From Nectonema munidae (lineage: Eukaryota; Nematomorpha; Nectonematoida; Nectonematidae): a DNA stretch of 64,000 bases. The stretch lies in the NCBI GenBank assembly GCA_030549495.1, contig JAUIRK010000936.1:62001-126000 (forward strand), given 5' to 3'. Under the pieces are notes generated by a model. The model had not been told where the DNA came from and ran no database searches. It was given only the letters and a program-made list of their open reading frames with translations. A program made the translations under genes and the position numbers. Below, in pieces: positions 1 to 11,249 of this stretch. The number at the start of each line of letters is the position of its first letter. The stretch's first letter is position 1.

Positions 1-404
1 CAATAGGTTGGAGCTAAATTTAAAAACAGAATAATCGCAATTAATCTTCAATTATTTTTTTAATTATACGTACCGAATCCAAGAGAAGAATATTCGTGTA
101 TAATTGGGCATATGATATGAATCAGCAAGATCGCTGCAGCAAGACCCTAAACTTTCAGTGTTCACCCATCTGACACAATTTTGTTCAAAATAAAAGATTC
201 TACGAGTTTTAAAAACCTTATTTCAACCGTGATGGACACAATGCCTAACGTTTATATATTAAAGTATTTTAAAGCAAATAAGGATTAATATGTTGTATAT
301 TCATAGATCAAAACTTAAAACAAAACAGTATGTTTCATAATAAAAAATAAAAACAGTCTAGAAAAACTTCAAAATTTCAATTAGTAAAAACTTAGTTTTT
401 GATT
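1..404. other. AT-rich stretch without a recognised gene
   Basis: The sequence is AT-rich and broken by stops in all frames. I recognise no gene, transposon end or RNA here. Confidence 0.5.
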
Positions 405-840
405 TTTTTAGTTTTCACCTTGTTTGGTTTAGAACTGTTTGGTTTTGGGAGGACCGTTTTGGTTATGAATCGTTTTGTTCAGGTTCCCTGAAAACTATAT
501 CTAAAAATATTCTCTCCAATTTATACATGAAATATATGTTTTTAAACCAAAACAACAACGCTAACCCCATTTCTAAACTCACTTTTTGGATTTAAGGTTT
601 GAAAATATTTGCGTCAATCAAATGTATAATTTACGTCTGATATCTACAGAAATATTTTTGAAATTTTAATAAAATATTAGTTTTTATACCAAAAAGATGA
701 TGTTAGTTCCAATTTTGGACTGTTTTTCCATTTAGGGTTTGAAAATATATATAAGTTTCAAACAAATATGCGGTTTATGTCTAAAAACTGTCTCTGAAAA
801 TATTTCCAAAATTTTAAATAAAATATCTGTATACTAAATC
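405..840. repeat. Diverged ~150-bp tandem repeat, about three units
   Basis: Two clear units (about 538-688 and 689-838) share the same order of short blocks: a 'gttttta-accaaaa' start, a 'ggtttgaaaatat' middle, a 'tttaygtctraaa' block and a 'ttttaa-taaaatat' end. A weaker third unit lies to the left, from about 405. The units differ at many positions, so the array is old. No coding sense is seen. Confidence 0.5.
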
Positions 841-1992
841 GATTAGTATGCTTCTTTTATTTCTGTACTCTATTTTGGCTAATACGATTAAAACAGATCT
901 TGAAGGGTCAATCGAATTAGAGATGTATGACTGAAAATCGCTTTCTTCCAAAAAACTATTTCTATAAAAAAAAAATCAGAAAATCGTTATATATTAGTTA
1001 TATAGTAGTTATATAGGGTTAACCACAATATTTTACTTGTAAAGCTCTACAAGTAGGGTTTTAGAGGCAAGTTCTGGCAATTGCTCAAAAGCTTTCACAA
1101 TGATCGTATGCACTATACATGTTTTAATGGAAACTCACATTTTTATTCAATCTCCAATGATGGTCCACACGGTTCCGTATTAGCCCCACTCCTTTTTAAT
1201 ATTTACATCAATGACATTTTTCAAATTAAACAAGATAAAACTGTGTTATTCTTATATGCTGATGATTGTGTTGTGACATTTCACTTCAATTCAATTAATA
1301 ACGAACAATCAACCATTATGGAATTATTAGATAACTTCAATAATAATTGGTGTATTAATTAAGAATGATTTGCTCATTCATTTCTCTTATACGAAATATA
1401 TGACATTCAATTACAGAGACACTCTATATCTTACTATTGGTCAAAAGGTCTTAACGGAAACCAAATATATGAATTATCTCAGTATAATCTTTGAATCATG
1501 ATTAAAATTCCACCTACGCTATTATAAAGTTATTTGGGAAATCTTCACTTACTTACGCTGTTTCTTACTTACGCTGATAAAAAATCTTTTAAATACTAGT
1601 AATAAATTAAACTTTATTATGCTTTTATTCAACCTAAACTGTCTTACGATAACATAATTTGGGCCAAGTCAAGTATCTCCTATGAAAATAAACTTTTTTT
1701 CCAAATTCAAAAAAGCTGTAAAGTTTATTGAAAACTCTTCCATATCAACGGCCAGCACAAAATATGAGATACTTGATCTAAATGAACTGCACTTTGTATT
1801 ACTCTGATTTTATGTATAAAAACTTAACCGATGGTCACTTCGCCAACATTTTGATAGACATAGAAATAAAAAAAATATTAGACATCTACGTTCAAACAAA
1901 AAATTATTCTGTCAATATTTTATTCCTAACTCCATTAGGGCCTGGAATATTCTACCTTTGGAAATAAAATACTTTCGCAACATTAAGTCCTA

Positions 1993-3478
1993 CACTAGAA
2001 CGACGGAAGGGGTCATTTTGACACTTTTTTATGTTTAATTTAAAAATTACTTACCTTTACTCAAACTTTTTGAGTTGAAACTTTCTGAATTTTCGAAATA
2101 ACTTATTAAAAAAGGAAAAATGATGTTTAATAAATGATGAAAAAAATATATTTTTTTCAATTCATAACATTAATTTATATACAAAAAAATAGATTTTTTA
2201 TTTAAAAAATGTACACCTATTTTTTAAAGTTTTTTTTCTACTATTTAGTAACTCTAAATTAAAATGGCCAATAAAAATAAAAAATTAGTCAAATTTACAA
2301 ACATATCTTTTTCTGAATCCAGTAGAGGAGAAGTAAGTTCTGAAGAAACTGACAGTTCTATAACTACTAATAATACTGCTTCAAGTAGTAATTCAAGTGA
2401 TATTGGAAATTCATTATTTGGGAAAAAAAGTAAGAAATTTACTATAAAAAATACATATAAATCAACAGATGGAACAATTCATTCCTTCTAAACCTGATAA
2501 GTATGGGCAAAAAATGTGGCTAGCGGTAGACGTGCAGTCTAAATATTTATTGAATGGATTCCCATATTTAGGTAAAGACGAAGCTCGACCTAAAGACGTA
2601 AGGTTGTGAGAATATGTAGTTCTAGAACTTGTAAAACCATACTATAAAAGTGGAAGAAATGTCACAACTGATAATTTCTTTACTTCTCTCAGTTTAGCTG
2701 AAGAACTTCAAAAACACTCGATGACTTTAGTTGGTACAATGAACAAAGCTAGAAAAGAAATACCAAAAGAAATAAAAAGTTTTAAAATGAAGAAGTATGA
2801 GTCTATTATTCTGAAGAATAAAGACATCACTTTGACATGCTATCAAGCCAAAAAAAACAAATCGGTTTTTATTCTTAGCAGCCAACACGAAAATATTGGA
2901 ATCAAAGACTGCGCGAAAAAAATTCCTGAAAGTATTGAGTATTACAATTCAACAAAGTATGGAGTCGATGTTTTAGATCAAATGGCCAGAATTTACAGTG
3001 TCAAGTCTTCATCAAGAAGATGGCCTATTCATACCTTCTATAATATTTTAGATTTAGCTGCTATCAATGCATGTATAGTTTACAGAGAGATAACTGGAGA
3101 AAAAATTTCAAGAAAAGATTTTCTACAAAAACTTGCGGTGGAATTAGCTGAAACTTATGTTCAAAATAAAATTACGTGTAATAAAGTTGCTGAAAATAAT
3201 CAAAAAGAAATAAATAGAAAAAAATGTCAAATAAAAGCCAACTGCAATGGAAACAAAATGCTGTAATTGTCATAAACTTGTGTGTGGCAAGTGTACAAAA
3301 ATGTCAATGGTAAGCTGTTATATGTGTAAATAAAGTTTTTTACTTCATTTTTATTCTTTTCCATAATCTTATCCTAAATATATAAGTGAAATATGTTGAA
3401 AAAGACACAAAAATGTTAGGGGTCTTTTTGACCCCACTTAGGCTTTAAAGGTATATAAAAAGTTCAGGCGTTCTAGTG
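1993..3478 (+). mobile_element. piggyBac-type DNA transposon 1, inserted in the LINE tail
   Basis: The ends are inverted copies of CACTAGAACG (1993-2002 and 3469-3478). Just inside each end is a GGGGTC(a/t)TTTTGAC motif that pairs with its partner. The right end is followed by TTAA, the target site of piggyBac elements; the left flank reads CCTA, so one copy of the target site seems to have mutated. The element is about 1.5 kb, short for a full piggyBac, and carries one broken transposase. It interrupts the C-terminus of a LINE ORF2, so it is younger than that LINE copy. Confidence 0.8.
2264..3333 (+). pseudogene. piggyBac-family transposase, broken
   Basis: The first piece (2264-2491) is the acidic, Ser-rich N-terminus typical of the family. 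The region around 2500-2720 gives a DDE-domain stretch (MWLAVDVQSKYLLNGFPYLG, then NVTTDNFFTSLSLAEEL, where the Asp of TTDNFFTS is a catalytic position). The piece 2721-3266 gives YYNSTKYGVDVLDQMARIYS followed by SSRRWPIHTFYNILDLAAINA, a hallmark piggyBac block. A Cys-rich tail (CCNCHKLVCGKC...CYMC) is encoded in another frame to the stop at 3331-3333, so the copy is frameshifted there. There is an internal gap between the N-terminus and the DDE core, and one in-frame stop at about 2608. An AATAAA lies just after the stop. Confidence 0.8.
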
Positions 3479-3611
3479 TTAAAAAAATTAAAAGAATTAC
3501 TGTTTGGCTCTCCAAACTTAATTTATTCTTTTAAAATCTATTAATAATTTTGTTTTTTTCTTTTTTCTTTCCAACCTTAGTGAGTAATTATCTTTTTATA
3601 TCACCATAGTG

Positions 3612-5811
3612 CAGTGGTTCCCAACCTTTTTCCAGTGGCGAAACCATTTAAGCCTCAGCAGACTTTCAGCGACCCCACCCAAAGATCAAGGCTATATTCA
3701 TTGATTAAGGTATACATAAGAATGCTACATAACTGCAGTAACTCGTTTTATTATAGCAAGAACGAAAATATACATTTATTTATACACGATATAATTAGCT
3801 CAAAATATATCATTTATTTACATAATTGGATAATACTGATGCGAGTAATACAAGCTTTATTATTATTTTTATAATAAACAATAATGTTCTTAATGTCATG
3901 TTTGGTACTACTTTTCTATCATCAACTTCTCAATCCGTGATGTTGTTTTGGATACAGCACAACGTTGGTCATCCTCAGCATGGAGTTTAATTCTTAGCTT
4001 CGATTTTATAAGTAGTAAGGATGAAAAGGTCACTTCACACATAAGGAAAAGCATGAGAATTCTCAGCATACCTTCAATCAAATTTCTCGAAGTAATTGCT
4101 TGATCCAAAATTGATTCACTGCTAGAGATTAAAAGTCAGTGTTTGCACAATCAGATGTGATAAAATCAATGAATTCCTCTTGATATCTTTCTGGAACATC
4201 TTCAATTTTTGCAGCAAATGGTTTTCTAAGTAAACTATGGGGTAACTGAGGTTTTTCTAGAAAATATCGACTAAACTCCTCTTTTAAAATCTCCAAGCGT
4301 TAGATGAGCAAACTTTGAAAACTGTTGTTGAATACACCATTCTCATTTTCTTCAACAAATGTATTTAATGTGGGAAACATGTAAAAATTCCTCTTTTCTA
4401 TCCTTGACAGCCAAAGATTCAGCTTTGTTTGGAAGGCATTTCGTTTTTCTGCAAAATCAAGTGTTGGAATTCTCTCCCTGAAGTGAAAGATTAAGGGAAT
4501 ACCGAATTGTGAAGAAATCTACCAAGTATGCAGTTTTTACCAAATTTGAAAGTTTTGTTCTTCCTTGCTGAGATAGGAATTCCCTCACCTCAGCATTCAA
4601 CGCAAAAAATTCTTCAATACTTTTCCTTTTGACAGCCAGCCACCTTACCTCAGTGTACAATAGAAGAACTTCATGCTTGGAATCCATTTCTTGATACAGT
4701 TTAGCAAACAAGCGATTGTTCAATACATTTGACTTTATGAAGTTAACTATTTTAACTACTGATTGTATAACAGTTTTCAAATCTGTTGTCAATGTTTTTG
4801 AAGCTAATACTTGACGATGTATAATGCAATGAACTCGAACAGCTTGTGGAGTCTTTACCATCTGTTGAAACGCAGATCTACAGCCTAGCATAGACGGTGT
4901 ACCATCAGTACATATGCCACCAACATTTTCCCACTTAGTCCATGTTCTTTAAGAAATGATCCTAATTTTTCTTTAATCTGAATTTTAATTATTCACCAAC
5001 AACTCATTTGTTATTTCTTACATATATTCGCATGTCTTTCTGCAGCTTACTGTAGGTTTGTAAACATCAATATCTACGGCATATATGACTTGATACTAAA
5101 GTTAATAATTTGCAGTGAAATTATCATTAACATTCACGGAATATCATTATATTGAAGGTAGTTAATAGAAAATTCAAACATCAGACAACCTCCTACTACA
5201 CACCGAGACACACACACAAAAAGAAAAAACTATCCACCTAAGTACAAAACCAAAACAAAATTACTCCTTGAAATACTAACTAAAGTATAAGAGATAAATC
5301 AAATTTTCAAATATTACAACGCTCCATACTTACAACTTTCCAAATACAAATTCAGTGTTGGCTCAAACAGACTGGTAGCAGAATGACACGCAGAGATGCC
5401 AGATGAAAACTCTTAACTGACACAAATGATCTGAGACAGGCATATAATATATATATATCCGAAGAACTATGGATACAGGTATAAATGGCTAAGAACCCGT
5501 GATCCCCACAAGTTAATGCTAGGATAAAAAAGGTCCTAAGAAAGACGATAGACAATTGTACAATTGATTGCCCGAGTTAATCATGGTATTAAAAAAAGAG
5601 AAATAGTTACTAACGTATATTCTATCATTTGTCTTTTAGAATTTGACCTATATATAACGCATCAGGACGGAATGGGGCAAGGTTCGGGAAAAGCCTACTG
5701 AATCTTCTTAATCCATTGATATCAGCCAAATCCCTTATAAATCATTATCATTTATAATGTCTTTGCGACACCAAGAAAATTACTTGCCGACCCCAGAGTT
5801 GGGAACCCTTG
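3612..5811 (-). mobile_element. hAT DNA transposon (ZBED5/SCAND3-like lineage)
   Basis: The left end reads CAGTGGTTCCCAACC and the right end is its imperfect inverted partner (CAAGGGTTCCCAACT on the minus strand). The 8-mer ATAGTGCA occurs at 3606-3613 and 5812-5819, as expected for a hAT target duplication, although the left copy overlaps the first two bases of the terminal repeat. The element is about 2.2 kb. The transposase lies in reverse between about 3908 and 4990; 5000-5800 shows no coding sense and may be a 5' non-coding part or a later insertion. Confidence 0.75.
3908..4985 (-). pseudogene. hAT transposase, broken
   Basis: Reading the minus strand from about 4985: a WENVGGICTDGTPSMLGCRS block (the catalytic Asp region of ZBED5/SCAND3-like hATs), then HCIIHRQVLASKTL (the Cys/His site) and LLLYTEVRWLAVKR (the TxVRWLS motif). 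These lie mainly in 4457-4891. After a frame change the middle is LNLWLSRIERKNFYMFPTLN. The end (3908-4108) is the hAT dimerisation tail, CEVTFSSLLLIKSKLRIKLH then KTTSRIEKLM. At least two frameshifts and two stops break it. The N-terminal BED finger is not seen. Confidence 0.8.
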
Positions 5812-6046
5812 ATAGTGCATTGCAATATTATCTCTCTGACCCTGGATGATTATTCGTTTTATTTCCTATCTTTTCAACTAATTTAACACTTCAAATTACT
5901 TGATTTCAATCTTATGTTTTATTTTATTAATTTTCACTATTATTTTTACCTTTTTTTCTATCTTCTTCCCCTTAATATCTTTCGCTATTAAAATTCAGTC
6001 GCTCTTCTTTATTTATTCTTTTTTTTTTTACTTTTTCAAATCTTTA

Positions 6047-6515
6047 AGGTTGGAGATGAACCAACGTAGTATACAGGTATAATGTATATAGGTAATAACT
6101 TATGTAGCATCGTCTCCCCGAATGAGGTATATCAAATCTTACATATAGCAGAATGAGAACATAAAATTGAACATTGTCTCTCTAGTCATTAGTACATGGA
6201 AAAGAAACCATCGTAGTATACAGGTTGGAGATTAATCATCGTAGTATACAGGTTGGAGATGAATCATCGTAGTATACAGGTTGGAGATGAATCATCGTAG
6301 TATACAGGTTGGAGGTGAATTATCGTAGTATACAAGTTGGAGGTGAATTATCGTAGTATACAGGTTGGAGGTGAATTATCGTAGTATACAGGTTGGAGAT
6401 GAATCATTGTAGTATATAGTTTGGAGATGAATCATTGTAGTATATAGTTTGGAGATGAATCATCGTAGAATACAGGTTGGAGAAGAATCATCGTAATATA
6501 CAGGTTGGAGATAAC
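6047..6515. repeat. 28-bp minisatellite, about 11 copies plus an outlier
   Basis: The unit is 28 bp and begins GTTGGAGATGAATCATCG, ending GTAGTATACAG. About eleven head-to-tail copies run from 6204 to about 6512, with variants at a few fixed positions (ATGAATCA or GTGAATTA; TACAGG or TATAGT). One isolated copy lies at 6047-6075. Variants are grouped among neighbours, which suggests local duplication of blocks of units. Confidence 0.9.
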
Positions 6516-6551
6516 ACGCAAGTTGTCTACCCGCGTTCAACCGTACAGGTT

Positions 6552-6725
6552 ATGAGAATATATCATTACATATTAGAGAAGAGTTTTCTAAACTCTTTTT
6601 TCTGAAAAAATATTTCTTCAATATACAAATAAATTTAGATGAGAATATATCATTACATATTAGAGAAGAGTTTTCTAAACTCTTTATACTGAAAAAATAT
6701 TTCTTCAATATACAAATAAATTTAG
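6552..6725. repeat. 87-bp tandem duplication
   Basis: The 87-bp unit at 6552-6638 is repeated at 6639-6725 with only a few differences (for example cttttttctg against ctttatactg). It follows directly after the minisatellite. No coding sense is seen. Confidence 0.9.
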
Positions 6726-7069
6726 ATTCTGAAAGTAGAGTCGCTTTATAATTGGGCTAGAAATTGTCACAGAATATAGGTAAAAATTTGTCCAAATGAA
6801 AAAAGTTTTAGTTTAAAATGCATCCCTTATCTCCTTAAATTTAATGCAGTAAACAATAATAAAAATAATATTTATCCAAAACATATTTTTTCGAATCAAA
6901 GTGTAAATCAAACCCGCATTTAAATTTTGGTTGATTAATTCAAAATCTACAAATAAATTTAGATTCTGAGAGTAGAGTCGCTTTATAATTGTGTTAGAAA
7001 TTATCACATAATATAGGTAAAAATTTGTCCAAATGAAAGGAGCTTTAGTTTAAAATGCATCCCTTATAA
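6712..7069. repeat. Pair of ~120-bp direct repeats
   Basis: The stretch 6712-6831 (acaaataaatttagattctg ... aaaatgcatccctta) recurs at about 6949-7069 with about 6-8 differences. The first copy begins inside the second 87-bp unit, so the block grew by overlapping duplications. Confidence 0.85.
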
Positions 7070-7084
7070 AGGTTGTATCTAATC

Positions 7085-7467
7085 TAAATAAAAGTAGACT
7101 ATGATTATCCAACAAAACTCATTATTTCTAATCACATTTTCCTCTCTATTTTCTTACATATGCTTCAAACTCCTTATTTACATCTACCGCAATCCCTACC
7201 AACCGCTCTCAATTGTTCATCTCTTCACACACCCCCTCGATTCTTCTTATTCCACTCCAATGCTTACTTTCTAAGTCAACACTGATGTTTACAACAATGA
7301 ATTTTTCGGCATCGACGTCTTCCTGCATCCAAATTAAATGTTATATCTTACACCATCAAACTGTTTATAATCAAATGTTTATATCTTGGTTTGTTCACTT
7401 TTAAATAAATCCTTTAGTACAAATATAATTTTTTTCATATATTTTGGCGTATAAAATTTTCTTAATG
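7085..7467. other. Stretch without a recognised gene
   Basis: AT-rich sequence between the local duplications and the LTR element. A few short open frames occur by chance. I see no transposon or gene. Confidence 0.5.
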
Positions 7468-7472
7468 TTGAG

Positions 7473-7683
7473 TGATTGCAAAAGGAGAAAATACTTTATT
7501 GGAAGAAATAAGTGTGTATACTGAGTATTGTATTGATATTTATATCCTTTTCAGTGGTCTCCAGGGTGTAGGTAGATTGATATTAGTGAAGGTCAAAGGC
7601 AGTCAAGTGTACTTTTCCAGCCTTAGGCGGCTAACTAATTGTGTAATCAATTAGTTGATAATAGCCACTTATCCATTATTACA
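7473..7683 (-). repeat. 3' LTR of the copia-type fossil
   Basis: About 211 bp, starting TGATTGCAAA on the + strand and ending TTACA. It matches the other LTR over its whole length, with about a dozen substitutions and a few short indels. A purine-rich run lies just inside it on the coding strand, where the family has its polypurine tract. Confidence 0.9.
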
Positions 7684-10559
7684 ACCCAATTTCTTTTTCT
7701 TGAAAGAATGTTTTCTTTTAGAGATCGAATCTCAGTTCTTGCATGAAAAATTCGGTTAATTTACCAGGATTCGTTTCTTTTTTTGTCAGGGAGTCAGCTA
7801 TTTGTATGTTATGGATCCAGTTTATCTCTTTCAATTCTAGTTTTTGCAAGAAGAAAATCAAGTATCCTCCTTGTGAGCATTCATAAGGTAAATTGCCGAA
7901 GCAATTTCTGAAAAGGTGACGATGGACCAGTTGTTAAGAGAACCTAAACAGTTATATCTTAAATTCACCTTATCGCCCTCCAACTTTCGTTTTATTTTAT
8001 TTGCGCACTTCAAATCTTTAACTCTTACACTTTTCATTTTACAAGACAATTGACATGTCTCAAAAGATATGCCAGGTCTACATTGTGTTGCTTCCATCTT
8101 CGTCTTTCACATGCAAATAGTGCCAATTTCTTTTGGTATTTGCTCTTTCTCTGAGCATAACTTTGGCTAACTTCTTTTCATCAGAGTTGAGTTTGTACTT
8201 CACTTTATTGCCTTTCTCGGGGAGTTTTATATCATTTTCACTTGAGCTCTTAGATTGTCCTGCTGTTCATAACTTTCAGTACCCTGAGTTTCTTCATCGT
8301 CACAGCAAGGGGTTAGTTTGCACGGATGTACTCTCAGGTATGCTCCTCCATGTTTTATCAATATTTGCTTGCCGTCGATATCAAGAATCTTTGATGGATC
8401 TTGCCAAATCGAAGAAAAGTCTCTTTTGTAGTAGACATGTTCTCCAGTGCAGAAAACATGGTCTGAATATGATCTTGTCTTCTTTTGTAAATCTCTTTTT
8501 ATCTTTTCTGCAGCCTCCAATCTTACAAACTCCTCTCTTGCTTTATGTAGCGCGATTAAGTTTCTCTAACTATCATACTGTAAAAATTTGGATCCTGGCA
8601 ATCGGTTTGTTGGAGGGTAAGGAAAGTTTGGGTTCTTTCCAAAAACAAGTACATTTGGACTGAAACCGTAGACATTTGCTAGTGCATTTCTTGCAGCCAC
8701 AGCCCAGTGTATCGCTATGTCTCTATCTATATTTCCTTATTCCATCAGTTTTTCGACTGATTCTGCAGGCAAGTGATTGTTCTTTTCTATCATTCCGTTT
8801 GACGATGGTGATTCAGCGGCAGTGGTTTTGATAGTTATATTAAATTTGTTGCAGAGATCTCGGAACTCTTAGTTGTTGAATTCTCCTCCATTGTCAGACA
8901 GAAAAATTTCTGGACTTCCAAACATTCTGAACCAATTTGCGAAAATCGCTTTAATTATTTATTTTTTGCTTTTGTTTTTTATTCGAATTGCTTGGTAGTA
9001 CGTTGTTGCGTGATCTATCATATGCAAAACTTTCACGCCAGGTTTTAAATCTTTCAAGTCCATAGCGACAACTTGATTGACGGAAGAGGGCAAGGGAAAC
9101 GCAACGATGGGTCTGAAGGGAGTCCTTTTATATCGCCTGAACGTCTCCCACCTCTGGCTAATATCTTCGAGCTCGGTGAACACTATTGGATTCTTTATTC
9201 CAGCTTTTGTTAATAAGTCATTTAGTACTTGTGCAGCTTCAGTAGAGCTTCTTCTATCTTTTCTGATTTCAAATTTTCTATGGGAACAGAAAAAAATATA
9301 TTATTTTTCCAAATGTTCTCATCTCTTCTGGTTAGAGAAACAAAATAGTGACCTGATCTTGAGACTTGTAAGGGAATATCTTTACCTAAAAGAAAAAGTT
9401 TATCATGTACAAAGTCAATGAACCCTTTACCCTTCTTTAAAGATTCTTTAGAAAAAAGTAAGGGGATTTCACAGGAAACAACATCGCAACGTATGTACAC
9501 TTTTATATTGCCTAAATAAATAGGCATGATTAGTCTTTGTGTTGCGGAAAATCTTCTCCCATTTCCAAATTTGTACACTGCTGAAGATTTACCAAAATGA
9601 ATGCTTTGTCTATCTTTGTATGATAGTGTTTCCAAGTACAGGTTCAACCATATTGCACCACACACTGTACTGGTACAGCTGGAGTCTACGATCATAAATC
9701 CAAACATTTTTGACAATAGAGAGTCTTGAGCTTCATTGTCAGTGAAGAGAACTGCGCTGTGATCCGTATTTTTCGGACAGTCTTTGGCAAAGTGATATAT
9801 ACTATTGCAGTTGTGGCACTTCATGATTTTTCCGAATCGATCTCTCGGATTGGTGCGCTTGTAACTTTGAATTTTCCTTCCTCTGTTGTTCCGACGTCCA
9901 AATAGAGCGCCATATTCCTTTTCACTTGTGTCTTCAAGACTTTCCAGTTTTCGAGCGGGAAACGCATTTTCACTTTTAATGTGAATGATGCTGTCATTTT
10001 CAACCATTTTAGATTCTCCATGTGTAGGTGTTTGGAAGCTTTGGTGCATCTTCAATATTTGTTTTTTGATCTGAGCAAACGTTACTTCTGCCAGTGTTCC
10101 TAAGACAATATCTCTTTTCTCTTGAACGAGATTTGCACTCTCCATGAGCTGGAAAGCTAAGACTCCTTCAGGCAAGTTCATAGCGCTGGATTTGCACTCG
10201 CTATAGTTCCTTTCAAATGCGACTATGAAGTCACTCATTGGGACTCCTTCTGTTCGGCGATAGTGGATAAATTGTCTCCAGGATAGAAAAGCTTTGAAGT
10301 TTTTTAGGATTTCATGGATCGCGCTTTCACTGTTGATGATGTCGACGTCTAACTCAAGAGCTGCGTCTCGAGAAGTTGAAGGATCGGGAAGTAAGAGCGC
10401 TGCCCTGCTTCTTTTTATCCAGATCCGTGAGGTGTTGCCATATTTTCAGCTGCTTTTTCCACTGCTCGTAAGGTTTTTTTAGAGTCGGTGGTGTTTTCCA
10501 ACTTGAAGACATTTGAAGAAGAGCAACACTTCACAAGGAATAACCACTCTCTGCTACCA

Positions 10560-10769
10560 TGATTGCAAAGGGAGAAAATAATTTATTGGAAGAAACAAGT
10601 ATGTATACTGAGTATTGTATTGATATTTATATCCTTTCCGTGGTCTCCGGGTGTAGGTAGATTGATATTAGTGAAGGTGAAAGGCAGTCGGTAAGTGTAC
10701 ATTTCCAGCCTTAGGCGGCTAACTAATTGTCTAACCAATTAGTTGATACTAGCCACTTATCCATTACCA
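10560..10769 (-). repeat. 5' LTR of the copia-type fossil
   Basis: About 210 bp, starting TGATTGCAAA and ending TACCA on the + strand. The primer-binding-like site adjoins its inner edge at about 10541-10559. Confidence 0.9.
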
Positions 10770-10774
10770 TTGAG

Positions 10775-11200
10775 CATGAAATATTTATTTAAAAAAAAAG
10801 AAAAACTAAACGCGTTATAAAATCTTTTGAAGATTAGTATGAGAGAAGGAAGCAACCTGAAAACAAATTGAAAAGAGAATGTGTGATCAAAGGAAATAAT
10901 TTTAAAAAAGAAGTATGTATCTTGACTAAATAGAAGATCTACCATGATTCAATGAACTAGGAAGTCGAGTAATAATCTAATATTGGGTGCTTCAAAAAAG
11001 ATTTTGACCGTGAAAAATAATTTCCGCTTTTGCAAAAGGAAAATTCTTTAAACATATAGCTTATCAGATAAGATTACAATGATCATTTCACTAAGATGAG
11101 TAAGAAATCTGAAAATTTTTAATAGGTCAGAGTTATCAGAACTGTAATATACTGGAGCTCTGAAACACCATAATTATAATAGCAGCATACTATATTCTGA
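10775..11200. other. Stretch without a recognised gene
   Basis: AT-rich sequence between the LTR fossil and the decayed LINE. I recognise nothing in it. Confidence 0.45.
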
Positions 11201-11249
11201 ATTTCTGAAACACCACAATGATATTACAGCATTTTTATAAAAATCAATC

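Larger units (their letters stand above)
1060..3552 (+). mobile_element. LINE fragment: reverse transcriptase C-terminal half, split by a piggyBac
   Basis: The stretch 1081-1362 encodes the reverse-transcriptase core of a non-LTR retrotransposon: a GSVLAPLLFNIYINDIF block followed by LYADD with the catalytic Asp pair. Frame-broken continuation follows to about 1990 and includes NSIRAWNILPLEIKYFRNIKS, the usual end region of jockey/CR1-type ORF2. The same reading resumes after the piggyBac at about 3482 with a Lys/Leu-rich tail (LKKLKELLFGSPN...) and ends in a stop at about 3547. The copy is 5'-truncated (no endonuclease or ORF1) and has several stops. The clade within the CR1/jockey group cannot be fixed from this much sequence. 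Confidence 0.75.
7473..10769 (-). mobile_element. Copia-type LTR retrotransposon, fossil
   Basis: Two direct long terminal repeats of about 210 bp bound the element, and the 5-bp repeat TTGAG flanks it at 7468-7472 and 10770-10774. Parts recognised on the minus strand are gag with a CCHC zinc knuckle (about 9800-10510), a protease-like region with conserved copia-group neighbours (about 9270-9720), an integrase region (about 8230-9190) and an RNase H-like tail (about 7700-8100). Next to the right-hand LTR is a TGGTAGCAGAGAG primer-binding-like site resembling the initiator-Met tRNA 3' end used by copia elements. At 3.3 kb it is shorter than a whole element. It is broken, with several breaks. 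The LTRs differ by roughly 6%, so it is not a recent insertion. Confidence 0.88.

Noticed and set aside
8133-8663. 176-codon open frame on the + strand
   Set aside because: It is the shadow of the integrase region of the copia-type fossil on the other strand.
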